Part shown: positions 6,986 to 15,363 of the stretch, piece by piece
Layout of the letters: each line of letters opens with the position of its first letter
How positions within the stretch are numbered: position 1 is the first letter of the stretch
NCBI GenBank assembly: GCA_008015835.1
Contig: SSGH01000017.1
Coordinates: forward strand, 1 to 64,000
Direction: 5' to 3'
DNA: 64,000 bases
Source: Lysobacter sp.
Lineage (GTDB): Bacteria > Pseudomonadota > Gammaproteobacteria > Xanthomonadales > Xanthomonadaceae
Notes under the pieces: generated by a model
Seen by the model: the letters and a program-made list of their open reading frames with translations, nothing else
What the model was told of the DNA's origin: nothing
The model's database searches: none
Position numbers and translations under genes: made by a program

Positions 6986-9358
6986 TTACCCGTTCCGGAA
7001 CCGATCCAACGCACGTTCCGCCGCGCCGCGGGCTTCGTCGCTCATGTCGCGGGTGAGGTCGCGATAGGCGCGGATCAAGGCGGCGTCGTTCGGCATCTTC
7101 GCGGCCAGCGCATCGAGCACTTCGCTGCGTTCGAAGTCCGAGTCGACGCTACGCAGGCTGCGCAGGATCGCTTCGCTGCGTTCGCGGGTGGGCATACCGC
7201 TGCGGATCAGCGCGAGCAAGGCCTCGCGTTGCTCGAAATCCGATTCCATCGCGTCGACCACCTGCAGGTAGTCGGTGTCGCTCACCGCGATGCCGCTGTC
7301 GGCGGCTTTCTCCAGCAGACTGCGGCGCTCGAAATCGCTGCTCATCGCGCGCGCCGATTGCAGAGCGATGGCGGTCGCGAGCGGCTGCGGGCGCCCGGCT
7401 TCGATCATGCGCTCCAGGGTGCGGCGACGCTCGAAATCGCTGTCGAATGCGGCCAGCGTTTTCGTCCAGTGCGGTCGCTCCTGCTCGCCGATTTCAAAAC
7501 GCGGCGTGGCCTGCGACAGCCATTCGGCGCGCTCGAAGTCGGAATCGAAACCCGCGGCGATCGTCAGCAATCGCGCCTGGTCGGTCGGCGCGAACAAATC
7601 GCGCTCCAAGGCGATACCTAATGCGCGCCGCTTCTCGAAATCGGATTCCATCGCTTCGATCGCCGCGACCGCGCGCTCGAATTGCGCGTCGTCCAATGTC
7701 GCCTGCGCGAACAATTGCCCGAGATACTCGGCGCGCACGCCGTCGCTTCGGATCGCGTCGATTTCGACGAGCAGCCGCGCCGCGCCGCCTTCGGCGAGCA
7801 AGCGCTTGGCGCGCCGCTGCGCGTCGAAACCGGTCAGCCGATACAAGTCGGGAACGGCCCCGGCCAACCAAGCGCGACCGTCGGCGTCGAGCGGACGCGC
7901 GACATCGTCCACGCGATAGTGACGCGCGATGCGGCCGTTCTCGCCGACGATGCGAATCGAACGCAGCAGCGCACCGCGCTTTTCCTCGATCTCGACCGAC
8001 GCGCCCGGACCGAGGCGCACGACATCGGTTTCGCCCGCATCGAATTCCACATCGCCGCGCACGTCGATGCGATAGCGGTCGCCCGCGACCGGCATATCGG
8101 ACGTCATTCGATACGAGGTTCCGCCGTTGCGATACGTCACTTGCAAACTCTGATCGCGATCGCGCACGACGACCCAAACGCCGGGCAGCGCGAGCACGGC
8201 CAGCAGCGCGAGAGCGGCGGCGCCCCAACGCACGGATTTCGGAATGGACGATAACGACATGGGCGAAGCCTCCAAGAGATGACGGACGCGCGCGACGATG
8301 CCGTCCGAACGTTCGGCCATCGCCACCGCCCACATCGAGCGATACGGCGCGGAGGGATCGAATCGCGAGCGGGAGGACGCATCGGTTTGTCGCGCTAAAC
8401 ATTCGGCGAGGCATTCGGCCAACGCGCGTGCGCTGCCGCTGCGTTCGACCGCGGCGCGGTCGCACAGAGTTTCGGCCAACGCTTCCAAGCGGCGCACCGC
8501 GCGCCACGCCAAGGGATGAAAGAACAGCGGCACCAGCGCGAGGCGCTGCAACGGCCGCCACAGCGGATCGCGCCGCTGCAGATGCGCGATTTCGTGCGCG
8601 AGCAAGGCGATGCGCTGGGTCTCGTCCAAACCGTCGACCCAACGCGGCAGCAGAATCGCGCCGCGTCCGAAGACGCCGGAAAGCACCAGCGGGCCGGGAA
8701 GATCGGGAAGCGTGTGCACCACGGGCGTCGGCACGCCCATCTGCGACGATAACCGCGCGACCGAAGCCGCGACGGCTTCGCTCGGCGCTTCGCCGCGCCG
8801 CGCCACGCGACGTTTCAGTCGACGCAGCGCGAACGCTTGCCGCAGCGTGCCCCATGCGAAGACCAGCACGCCCGCCAACCAGATCGCCAGCGCGATCTCG
8901 ATCGTGCGCGCATCGAGCTCCCACGGCCGCGACGGCGCGGCGTACGCGATCGGCGCGGATGTCGTTGCTTTCGCGGCTTTCGTGGGCGTCGCCGTCGCGC
9001 TTTCTTCGCCGAGCGGCGCAGCAGACGCAGCGGACGTTTTCGGTGGATTCGCGCGGTTCGCGTTCGGCGCATCTTGGATCGTCGCGCTCGCGAGCGTCGG
9101 CGATGTCGGCGACGCCGAAACGTCGACCGCCGGCTGCGCGCTCGCGGGCGTCTCCCAGACCGCGTTCCGCACCGACGCGATCTCGAAACCGACGGACGCG
9201 AACGCGCCGAACAGCGCCACGCGCCATGCGAGTTCGGCCCAACCCGGATGCTTCAATCCGCCGAGGCGCTCGATCGCCCACACCGCCGACAACAACAGCG
9301 TGGCATGCCATACAAACAACAGGAAAGCGCCGCCCAACACTTCGATCGCATCGCTCAT
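6986..9358 (-). CDS. BlaR1-like M56 membrane metalloprotease with SDFE-repeat C-terminus
   Basis: This 790-residue protein is encoded downstream of blaI with an ATGA overlap; ATG 9358 has GGGAG upstream. Hydrophobic segments lie near residues 8-28, 43-62, 155-172 and 375-397. The M56 zinc-protease motif HEIAH is at 255-259, in the order expected for BlaR1/MecR1. In those proteins the C-terminal domain is a penicillin-binding sensor; here there is none. Instead, after a region of about 170 residues (400-570), six units carrying SDFE occur at 572, 606, 640, 674, 706 and 740, mostly exactly 34 residues apart, and should form a helical solenoid. The probable job is to sense an unknown periplasmic signal or protein and cleave or inactivate the BlaI partner. 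What it senses cannot be read from sequence. Confidence 0.85.
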   Translation of the reverse strand: MSDAIEVLGGAFLLFVWHATLLLSAVWAIERLGGLKHPGWAELAWRVALFGAFASVGFEIASVRNAVWETPASAQPAVDVSASPTSPTLASATIQDAPNANRANPPKTSAASAAPLGEESATATPTKAAKATTSAPIAYAAPSRPWELDARTIEIALAIWLAGVLVFAWGTLRQAFALRRLKRRVARRGEAPSEAVAASVARLSSQMGVPTPVVHTLPDLPGPLVLSGVFGRGAILLPRWVDGLDETQRIALLAHEIAHLQRRDPLWRPLQRLALVPLFFHPLAWRAVRRLEALAETLCDRAAVERSGSARALAECLAECLARQTDASSRSRFDPSAPYRSMWAVAMAERSDGIVARVRHLLEASPMSLSSIPKSVRWGAAALALLAVLALPGVWVVVRDRDQSLQVTYRNGGTSYRMTSDMPVAGDRYRIDVRGDVEFDAGETDVVRLGPGASVEIEEKRGALLRSIRIVGENGRIARHYRVDDVARPLDADGRAWLAGAVPDLYRLTGFDAQRRAKRLLAEGGAARLLVEIDAIRSDGVRAEYLGQLFAQATLDDAQFERAVAAIEAMESDFEKRRALGIALERDLFAPTDQARLLTIAAGFDSDFERAEWLSQATPRFEIGEQERPHWTKTLAAFDSDFERRRTLERMIEAGRPQPLATAIALQSARAMSSDFERRSLLEKAADSGIAVSDTDYLQVVDAMESDFEQREALLALIRSGMPTRERSEAILRSLRSVDSDFERSEVLDALAAKMPNDAALIRAYRDLTRDMSDEARGAAERALDRFRNG
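7064..7675 (-). repeat. Six 34-residue SDFE tandem repeats within the BlaR1-like protein
   Basis: The coding repeat reads roughly as a small residue, an acidic residue or Ser, then SDFE[RKQ]R..L, with the rest of each unit helical and variable. Spacings between the SDFE motifs are 34, 34, 34, 32 and 34 residues. The DNA copies are diverged, so this is an old, selected protein repeat rather than a recent DNA expansion. Confidence 0.85.
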
Positions 9359-9780
9359 CGCTCGCTCCCGCCGGCGCGACCGCCGGTTTTTTTCGTCGAC
9401 GACGGCTTGCTCGCCGCATCGTCGCGCAGCAAGGCGCGGACGCGTTCGAGGTCGCCCGGCGCCACTTCGCGTTCGCTCACCAAATGCGCGAGCAGCGCTT
9501 TCGGATCGCCGCGGAACACTTGCGCGATCAAGCTCGACACCATGCTGCGCCGCACCTGCGCCTCGCTCACCGCCGCGCGGTACAGCAACTGGCGGCCGTC
9601 GCGACGCAGCTCCACCACGCCGCGCTTCTCCAAACGGGTCAGTAGCGTCGCCACCGTGGTGTGCGCCAAGGCGCGATCGGCCAGCGCTTCGGTGGCCTCG
9701 GCCACGCTCCACTCGCCCCCGCGCCACAGCACCCGCATCAAATCCATCTGCAGGTCGCTCAAAGCGATGTCGTCGCCCAT
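9355..9780 (-). CDS. BlaI/MecI-family transcriptional repressor
   Basis: This 141-residue winged-helix repressor begins MGDDIALSDLQMDLMRVLW; ALAHTTVATLLTRLEKRGVV is the recognition region typical of BlaI/MecI, followed by a dimerisation helix and a Lys/Gly-rich tail. ATG 9780 is chosen because the operator and -10 box lie immediately upstream (9790-9819), which rules out the longer reading frame that extends upstream. The stop overlaps the start of the M56 protease gene (ATGA). By family knowledge it represses this operon and perhaps other genes until the membrane protease signals. The partner's unusual sensor suggests a response other than to beta-lactams. Confidence 0.92.
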   Translation of the reverse strand: MGDDIALSDLQMDLMRVLWRGGEWSVAEATEALADRALAHTTVATLLTRLEKRGVVELRRDGRQLLYRAAVSEAQVRRSMVSSLIAQVFRGDPKALLAHLVSEREVAPGDLERVRALLRDDAASKPSSTKKTGGRAGGSER

Positions 9781-9789
9781 GCCGTTCTC

Positions 9790-9839
9790 TTCTACAACTG
9801 TCGTACTACAGTTGTAGAATAACGCTTCGTCGCTGTCAA
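9790..9839 (-). promoter_or_regulatory. blaI promoter with perfect BlaI-type operator
   Basis: On the minus strand, TTGACA (9834-9839) is followed by a 17-bp spacer and TACAAC (9811-9816). A perfect 12-bp inverted repeat (TTCTACAACTGT at 9790-9801, its complement at 9808-9819, 6-bp centre) covers the -10 and start point. It contains TACA-N2-TGTA, the core of BlaI/MecI operators. Binding would block transcription, so the operon is self-repressed. The remaining 250 bp up to the I78 gene show no other feature except a 7-bp hairpin at 10033-10050. Confidence 0.85.
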
Positions 9840-10092
9840 CCGCCGCGGCGACGAACGGTCGAAGACGGGCGAGGCGTCGCGAATCCTTCGGCGCGGCGCG
9901 CGTTCGCCCGGCGACCTCGAGCGCACCGATGCTTCGCGAGATCGGCTCCCGCGCCACGATTCATGAACGTCTGCGCGCGACGGGAATGCGGACGCGGTCG
10001 CGGATTCGCGAAACCCGTCTCCGACGTTACGCGCGCTTTACGCAAAGCGCATGCGCTGTGTGCATACTCGGGCCTCCGCCAGGAGCGCCGCC

Positions 10093-10479
10093 ATGACTAG
10101 GCTGTCGATGCCGATCGTTTTGCTCACGCTCGCCGCTTGCGCGCCGATGGCGCCGAACGCGTCGTCCAAGTCCGATGCGCCGCCAGAAGCCGGCGCGGTC
10201 GAAGGCAGCCCGGGATCGGGCGAGGTTCAGCCGGTACCCGAAGAACAGATCCGCGTCGGCCCCGGCCTGGGCGAAGAGACTTGCAACGCCGAGGCGGCGC
10301 AAAGTCTCGTCGGCCGCAGCGCCAGCGAGGCGGTGGTGAAACAAGCGGTGGCCGCCAGCGGCGCCAAGTCGGTGCGCGTGATTCCGCACGACGGCATGGT
10401 GACGATGGATTACCGCGGCGATCGTCTCAATATCCAGTTGGACGAACAGGGCAAGATCGTCGCGATCACCTGCGGATAA
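10093..10479 (+). CDS. I78-family peptidase inhibitor lipoprotein
   Basis: The protein has 128 residues. The N-terminus MTRLSMPIVLLTLAAC ends in a lipobox with the lipidated Cys near residue 16. A Pro/Glu/Ser-rich linker follows, then the inhibitor I78 pattern: a Cys, the LVGRSAS region, HDGMVTMDYRGDRLNI, then GKIVAITCG at the C-terminus, with two Cys able to form a disulfide. I78 proteins are small periplasmic serine-protease inhibitors, frequent as lipoproteins in proteobacteria. ATG 10093 is chosen for AGGAGC at 10081-10086 and the correct signal; an upstream in-frame start would spoil the lipoprotein signal. It is a single gene, divergent from the blaI operon. Confidence 0.85.
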   Translation: MTRLSMPIVLLTLAACAPMAPNASSKSDAPPEAGAVEGSPGSGEVQPVPEEQIRVGPGLGEETCNAEAAQSLVGRSASEAVVKQAVAASGAKSVRVIPHDGMVTMDYRGDRLNIQLDEQGKIVAITCG

Positions 10480-10654
10480 CGGCGACGCGTCCGCCGATCG
10501 TTCTCGATCGTCTGCGAGGCGCGAACCGCGAGTCGCATGAAGCTTGCGCGAAGGCGAAACCGTCGCGCGCATTGACGACGATCAGCGCGCGGTCGCGGGC
10601 TCGGGCGTAGCGTTGGACGAAGATATCCGCTGTCGAACTCGACGGGAGACGAAT

Positions 10655-11227
10655 ATGCGTCGCAAGGTCTTCATCGCCGTCGCCGCGGTCGCGGTGATCG
10701 GCGCGTTCTTTTGGTCGCAGCAGCCGCAGCGCGCGCCCACGCATGAGCGCGCGCCCACCGTCGCGATCGACGATGCGTCGACGCGCGTCGACGCGCCGAA
10801 TCCGCTGGAGACGCCGCCGCCGATGTCGGCGCCTTCCGATGGCGAGGAAGCGGCGGGAGCGGCGCCGGAATCGTCTGCGGATTCGGCGACGACATCCGAT
10901 GCGCGCGAGACCCGACGCGTTGAGCGAACGAGATTTCCTCCGGCGTTCCTGCCGCCCGAAGCCGTGGTCACGCTGCGCACGATCGAACGCGGCGGTCCGT
11001 ACCCGTATCGCCAAGACGGCGGCGTTTTCCAAAATCGCGAGCGCAAATTGCCGCCGCAGCCGCGCGGGTATTACCGCGAATACACGGTGAAGACGCCCGG
11101 TTCGCGCGACCGCGGCGCGCGACGCATCATCGCCGGCGGACAGCCGCCGACGGAATTCTTCTACACCGACGATCACTACCGCAGCTTCCGACGTTTCGCG
11201 CCGAACGACGAGGAGCCCACGCGATGA
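10655..11227 (+). CDS. Barnase-like guanyl-specific ribonuclease, exported or membrane-tethered
   Basis: The protein has 190 residues. A hydrophobic segment at 4-20 lacks an obvious cleavage site and may be a signal anchor. It is followed by a Pro/Ala/acidic linker (about 25-95) and a C-terminal microbial RNase (barnase/N1) domain. The catalytic residues expected from barnase are in place: Glu142 in YYREYT, an Arg cluster at 151-157 and His174 in DDHYRSF. ATG 10655 is chosen for GGGAGA upstream and because it directly precedes the hydrophobic segment. The stop overlaps the barstar start (ATGA), so enzyme and inhibitor are translationally coupled. Probable role: an exported RNase for competition or nutrition, held inactive inside by barstar. 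Confidence 0.88.
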   Translation: MRRKVFIAVAAVAVIGAFFWSQQPQRAPTHERAPTVAIDDASTRVDAPNPLETPPPMSAPSDGEEAAGAAPESSADSATTSDARETRRVERTRFPPAFLPPEAVVTLRTIERGGPYPYRQDGGVFQNRERKLPPQPRGYYREYTVKTPGSRDRGARRIIAGGQPPTEFFYTDDHYRSFRRFAPNDEEPTR

Positions 11228-11667
11228 ACGCGGCAGGCATGGAATTGAGCGCGCTGCTGACCGCAGCGGATCAGGCCGGCGCGTATTTCGCGGACGTGCG
11301 CGACCGCGAGGATTTGGTCGAGGCCGGCAACGCGCTGCATTTCGCGGTGGTGCCGGTGGATTTGCGCGGCTGCGACAGCGGCGGCGCGGCGCTGGCGCGA
11401 ATCGCCGAAGCGCTGCGCTTCCCCGAGTGGTTCGGCGGCAATTGGGACGCGTTGGCCGACTGCGTCAACGACCTCTCGTGGTGGCCCAGCGAGGGCTACG
11501 TGCTGGTGCTCGAACACGCGAGCGATTGGCGCGCGCACGACCGCGAGAGCTTCGACACGGCGTTGGAGATCTTCGGCGAAGCCTCGGTGCGCTGGGCGGA
11601 GGATCGCGTGCCGTTCTGGGCGTTCTTTCCGGTGCCGGCGCGCGAATTGGACGCGATCGACGTTTGA
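11224..11667 (+). CDS. Barstar-family ribonuclease inhibitor
   Basis: The protein has 147 residues. The barstar hallmark FPEWFGGNWDALADCVNDLSW (about residues 67-87) carries the helix and loop that plug the RNase active site, and the domain continues to WAFFPV near the end. It overlaps the RNase gene by 4 bp. A cytoplasmic location is expected, as no signal is seen. Compared with the classical ~90-residue barstar it is longer at the N-terminus. Function, neutralising the cognate RNase, is inferred from family and coupling. Confidence 0.92.
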   Translation: MNAAGMELSALLTAADQAGAYFADVRDREDLVEAGNALHFAVVPVDLRGCDSGGAALARIAEALRFPEWFGGNWDALADCVNDLSWWPSEGYVLVLEHASDWRAHDRESFDTALEIFGEASVRWAEDRVPFWAFFPVPARELDAIDV

Positions 11668-11749
11668 ATCGTTCGGGTTCGGCGTTCGGACGCTGGGTGT
11701 TCGAATCGGGCAATATTCGAATCGGACGACGCGCATCCGCGCCGACGAT

Positions 11750-12913
11750 TCACAGATCGGGCGACGGCATCGCGTCGATCGGCACGGTCGGATTGTCTTC
11801 GTCGTTCTTGAGGTAATCCGGCAGCGCGTCTTCGCCCTCGCGCGGGCGGTCGGCTTGGATTTGATATTGGCGACGCTGCATCCACGCATCGCGCACGAGC
11901 GCGTAGTCGTCGGCGGCGCCCTCGCGGAAGCTGTCGGTCGACATCAACTGCGCGCGCAGATCGACCAACTGCAGGCCCTGCAGGAACACGCGCACGCGGT
12001 CCTCTTCGATCTGCCGGATCGGCGACAGCGGCGCATCGCCGGCCATGCCGACGATGTCGCGGAACGTGCGCGGACCGAACAACGGCAATTCGATGTAGCG
12101 CGATTTTTTCCAGCCCCACACGCCGAGCGTCTGTCCGAAATCTTCGCTCTTGTTCGGAATCTTGGCGGCCGTGGCGGGGTCGAAAATGCCGGCGATGCCG
12201 AGCGTGCTGTTGAGCAGGAAGCGGCCGATGCTCTGCCCGGCCTGTTTCGGTTTGCCCTGTAGCAGCGCGTTCACGGCGCTGACCGGCTGGCTGAGATTGT
12301 TGAAGAAGTTGCCGACGCCCAAACGCACCGGGCGCGGCACCACGTTGACGTAGGCGGTGGCCAGCGGTTTGGCGACGCGACGATCCACCGCGTTGTTGAA
12401 ACGATGCACGCGCCGGTTGAATTTTTCCCACGGATCGTAGGAGGCGGCCTGCTGCGCGGGCGGCGGCAAGGTCGGATCGGCGACAGGGTCGTACGCGTCT
12501 TGGCCGTCGAGATCTTGCTGCCCGTACAGCGCCTCGAAATCGCGTTCGGCGTCGGTGCGGGGATCGCCCTCGGCGCGGCCGGCGACGGATGCGTCGGTCG
12601 TCGTGGCGTCGCGCGCACCGAGCGCCGCGGCGTTGAGCGCGGCTTCGGTCGCGGCTTCGGTCGCCGCCTCGGCGGCGCGTCTGGCGGCATCCTCGGCTTC
12701 GGCCGCCGCGATCGCCGCATCGACCTCCACCATAGTCTCGGCGACGGCTTGGGCGATTTCTTCGTCCGTCGCGCGCGCGGCCTCTGCGGGCGATGCCGCA
12801 GTCACGAGCGTGTCGTCGGTCTTGGGTTCGGCGACGGATGCGGCGCGATGCGCGCAGCCGCTGAGCAGCAAGAGTGCGACGAAAGCGGACGCGAGGAGGC
12901 GGATGCGAGTCAT
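11750..12913 (-). CDS. mlaA: MlaA (VacJ) outer-membrane lipoprotein
   Basis: The protein has 387 residues. The lipobox LLSGC places the lipidated Cys at residue 20. The VacJ/MlaA domain begins at YDPWEKFN (residue 159) and contains NFFNNLSQPVSAVN and LGVWGW. MlaA removes misplaced phospholipid from the outer leaflet of the outer membrane, with porins, and passes it to MlaC. The unusual part is residues 21-158, an Ala/Glu/Asp-rich, probably helical linker much longer than usual. ATG 12913 is chosen because it directly precedes the signal peptide; the longer frame upstream has no signal. It lies 59 bp after mlaB and is probably in the same transcript. Confidence 0.92.
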   Translation of the reverse strand: MTRIRLLASAFVALLLLSGCAHRAASVAEPKTDDTLVTAASPAEAARATDEEIAQAVAETMVEVDAAIAAAEAEDAARRAAEAATEAATEAALNAAALGARDATTTDASVAGRAEGDPRTDAERDFEALYGQQDLDGQDAYDPVADPTLPPPAQQAASYDPWEKFNRRVHRFNNAVDRRVAKPLATAYVNVVPRPVRLGVGNFFNNLSQPVSAVNALLQGKPKQAGQSIGRFLLNSTLGIAGIFDPATAAKIPNKSEDFGQTLGVWGWKKSRYIELPLFGPRTFRDIVGMAGDAPLSPIRQIEEDRVRVFLQGLQLVDLRAQLMSTDSFREGAADDYALVRDAWMQRRQYQIQADRPREGEDALPDYLKNDEDNPTVPIDAMPSPDL

Positions 12914-12972
12914 GCGCGAAGTGTAGCCGTCGGATGTTGGATGCGTCTCATCGCGCGCACGGCCGTATCGGC

Positions 12973-13269
12973 TCAAACGTGAGCGAAACGCAGGTCTTCG
13001 CCGAGCCGATACGCGGCGCGCAATTCGGCCAAACCCGTCGGCGCGCCGTCGATCGAAACGGCGCCGCAACGCTCGGCCAACAGCGACAACAGCGCCAAAC
13101 CCGCGCTATCGACGCGTTCGACCGCGCGCAGATCGAAGCGACGCACGCCGTCGATGCGGTCCGCGGCGCCGGGCCAAAGGTCCGGCACCGCCGCGCGGAT
13201 CAAGGCGCCGTCGAAACGCAGCGTTTCGCCCTCGCGGACGATCCGGGCGCCGCCGGCGGCGACGTTCAT
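12973..13269 (-). CDS. mlaB: MlaB STAS-domain subunit
   Basis: The protein has 98 residues. The STAS fold is recognised by RRFDLRAVERVDSAGLALLSLL, where the Asp-Ser-Ala loop is the conserved STAS segment. In E. coli MlaB binds the ATPase MlaF and is needed for the inner-membrane MlaFEDB complex. The start ATG overlaps the stop of mlaC by 4 bp. Sequence similarity in STAS proteins is low, so context in the mla set gives most of the confidence. Confidence 0.88.
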   Translation of the reverse strand: MNVAAGGARIVREGETLRFDGALIRAAVPDLWPGAADRIDGVRRFDLRAVERVDSAGLALLSLLAERCGAVSIDGAPTGLAELRAAYRLGEDLRFAHV

Positions 13270-13937
13270 TGGCCCGCGCTCGGGCTGAGCTGGCCGCTGC
13301 GCAGCTCGGTCGCCACTTGTTTGATGGTCTTGCGCTGCAGTTCGGCGTCGAACTGACTGCGGAACGTCTGCACGTAAGACACGCCCTCGACCATCACGTC
13401 GAAGACTTTCCACGAGGTGCCGGTCTTGCGCATCAGGTACTCGACCGGAATCGGTTGGCCGCCCTGGCGCAGGAATTCGCTGGACACGCGGACGCCGCGG
13501 CCTTGCGTCAACGTCGTTTCGGATTTCACCCGCACCCGCAACTGGGTGTTGAAATCGAGCAGCGACGAACCGTAACGCTGCATCAAATTGTCCGCCAGCG
13601 CGTCGGCGAACAGTTTGACGTCGGCCTCGGACGCGCCTCGAGCGTGACGGCCGAGCACCAAGCGCGCGGCGTAGTCGCGGTCGAACATCGCGTTGAATTC
13701 GCTGTTGATGAATTCGCGCAGCGCGGCGCGATTCTTCTTGAATTCCGGACGGCGTTTTTCCAGGGTGCTGAGCACGCGCTGGCTGTTGTTCAGCACCAAC
13801 TGGCTGGGGCTGCCTTCGGTCATCGCCGGCGGCGTGCGCACGGTCTGTTGCGCGAAGGCGGGGGCCGACAGCGCAAGCATCGAAGCCGCGGCGGCGAGTA
13901 CGAGCGCCAAGGGGACGGCGCGAAGATTCGAGGTCAT
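13266..13937 (-). CDS. mlaC: MlaC periplasmic phospholipid carrier
   Basis: The protein has 223 residues with a clear signal peptide ending APAFAQQ near residue 31. The mature part has the MlaC (Ttg2D) pattern: DRDYAARLVLGRHARGAS, NLMQRYGSSLL, PIPVEYLMRKTGTSWKVFDV, and EGVSYVQTFRSQF. It ferries phospholipid between MlaA at the outer membrane and MlaFEDB at the inner membrane. It overlaps mlaD and mlaB by 4 bp each, so the three are translationally coupled. Confidence 0.95.
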   Translation of the reverse strand: MTSNLRAVPLALVLAAAASMLALSAPAFAQQTVRTPPAMTEGSPSQLVLNNSQRVLSTLEKRRPEFKKNRAALREFINSEFNAMFDRDYAARLVLGRHARGASEADVKLFADALADNLMQRYGSSLLDFNTQLRVRVKSETTLTQGRGVRVSSEFLRQGGQPIPVEYLMRKTGTSWKVFDVMVEGVSYVQTFRSQFDAELQRKTIKQVATELRSGQLSPSAGQ

Positions 13938-14455
13938 GGCGTGGGAGGTTCGCTAGAGGAAGTGGCGTCGGCCGCGGCGTCGGGTTTTCCGCCCGCGCCG
14001 GGGCCGCCGAAGATGTATTTGCCGGCCATCTGGATCAGATCGACCGCCGGCGTGGTGAATGCGATCTCGTCGCCCGGTTTCAAGACTTCGACATCGCCGC
14101 CGGGCTGCAAACCGACGTAGCTCTCGCCGAGCAAACCGCCGGTGAGCACGCTGGCCGAAGTATCGGCGGATAGGTCTTTGTAGCGCCCGTCGATCGACAG
14201 CATCACCACCGCGTCGAGCTTCTGCGGATCGAGTTCGATGCTTTCGACCTTGCCGATCGCCACGCCGCCGATCTTCACCGGCGCCATCGGGCGGAGCTGG
14301 CCGAGATTGGTGAAGCGGGCTTTCAGCAGATAGGTGTCTTCTCCGAAGCCGAAACGGCCGTTGGTGGACGCGATCGCCAGCACCAGCAGCGACGCCAGCG
14401 CAAGCAACAGAAACGCGCCGACGGCGAATTCGAGGCGGGGACCACGGGTGCTCAT
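13934..14455 (-). CDS. mlaD: MlaD MCE-domain substrate-binding subunit
   Basis: The protein has 173 residues. A single N-terminal membrane anchor (about 11-28) is followed by one MCE domain (KARFTNLGQLRPMAPVKIGGVAIGKV) and GGLLGESYVGLQPGGD. MlaD forms a hexameric ring on the periplasmic face of the MlaFEDB transporter and carries the lipid channel. The tail is Pro/Ala/Ser-rich. It is separated from mlaE by 158 bp in which I see no gene. Confidence 0.95.
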   Translation of the reverse strand: MSTRGPRLEFAVGAFLLLALASLLVLAIASTNGRFGFGEDTYLLKARFTNLGQLRPMAPVKIGGVAIGKVESIELDPQKLDAVVMLSIDGRYKDLSADTSASVLTGGLLGESYVGLQPGGDVEVLKPGDEIAFTTPAVDLIQMAGKYIFGGPGAGGKPDAAADATSSSEPPTP

Positions 14456-14613
14456 GGGGTTGCGCTCATACGACAGGAATCCTCGGAAGAACCCGGGCGC
14501 GAACGGCTAGAGACCGACCCAGGGCGAAAAGGTTCGGCGCGCGGCCGATCGAAACTGAATCCGCATTCACGTTGATGTTCATGGTCACCAACTCGCATCC
14601 ATCGCCGCGGCGC

Positions 14614-15363
14614 TCACCGGAACAGAAACGCCGACAGAATGAAGTTGAACATCAGCACCAGCAGCGAGGCGTTGACCACGGCGCGCGTGGTGGCGACCGA
14701 CGTGCCTTCGATGGTCGGCTCGGCATGGAAACCGACGTACGAGGCGACCAAGGCCGCGGTGCCGCCGAATACGGCCGACTTCAGGAACGCCGGCAGGAAA
14801 TCGTCGCGGAAATCCACCGCGTCCTTCATCACCTGCCAGAAACTGCCGTTGTCGATCCCCAGCACTTGCACGGCTTGGAACCAACTCGCGGCGATCGCCA
14901 AGCTGCAGAAAAACGCGGTGAGCAGCGGCACCGTCAGCACTGCCGCCCAGAAGCGCGGGGCGACCGCTTTGCCGACCGGATCGATACCCATCAACCCGAG
15001 CGCGGTGATCTGGTCGGTGGCGCGCATCAAGCCCAGCTCCGCGGCGATCGAACTGCCGGCACGGCCGACGAACAGCAGCGCGGTCAGCACCGGCGCCAGT
15101 TCGCGATACATGCCCAGACCGATCAAGAAACTAATCTGCCCGCCCGCGCCGTAGGTCTGCAGCGAGCGATACCCCAACAGCGTGACGGACAGGCCCACGA
15201 ACGCGCCGCCGACCGCGATGATCGGCAGCGAACGCGCGCCGATCTTGTAGATCTCGCGGATGAGCTCCTGCCAGAAATCCGCGGTCGGGCGGCTGGCGCG
15301 GAAGACGGAGACGGAGAACAGCCCGGCTCGGCCCAGGCTACGGACGGTGTCGGCGAAGGCCAT
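14614..15363 (-). CDS. mlaE: MlaE permease
   Basis: This 249-residue multi-span membrane protein of the MlaE/YrbE family contains LPIIAVGGAFVGLSVTLLGY, GRAGSSIAAELGLMRATDQI and MGIDPVGKAVAPRFWA, all conserved in the permease. It is the transmembrane subunit of the Mla ABC transporter. Its start codon overlaps the mlaF stop by 1 nt (TAATG), so translation is coupled. Confidence 0.95.
   Translation of the reverse strand: MAFADTVRSLGRAGLFSVSVFRASRPTADFWQELIREIYKIGARSLPIIAVGGAFVGLSVTLLGYRSLQTYGAGGQISFLIGLGMYRELAPVLTALLFVGRAGSSIAAELGLMRATDQITALGLMGIDPVGKAVAPRFWAAVLTVPLLTAFFCSLAIAASWFQAVQVLGIDNGSFWQVMKDAVDFRDDFLPAFLKSAVFGGTAALVASYVGFHAEPTIEGTSVATTRAVVNASLLVLMFNFILSAFLFR

Noticed and set aside
6986..9727. 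Beta-lactam resistance sensor (true BlaR1)
   Set aside because: The repressor and protease fit, but the penicillin-binding sensor domain is missing and no beta-lactamase is adjacent.
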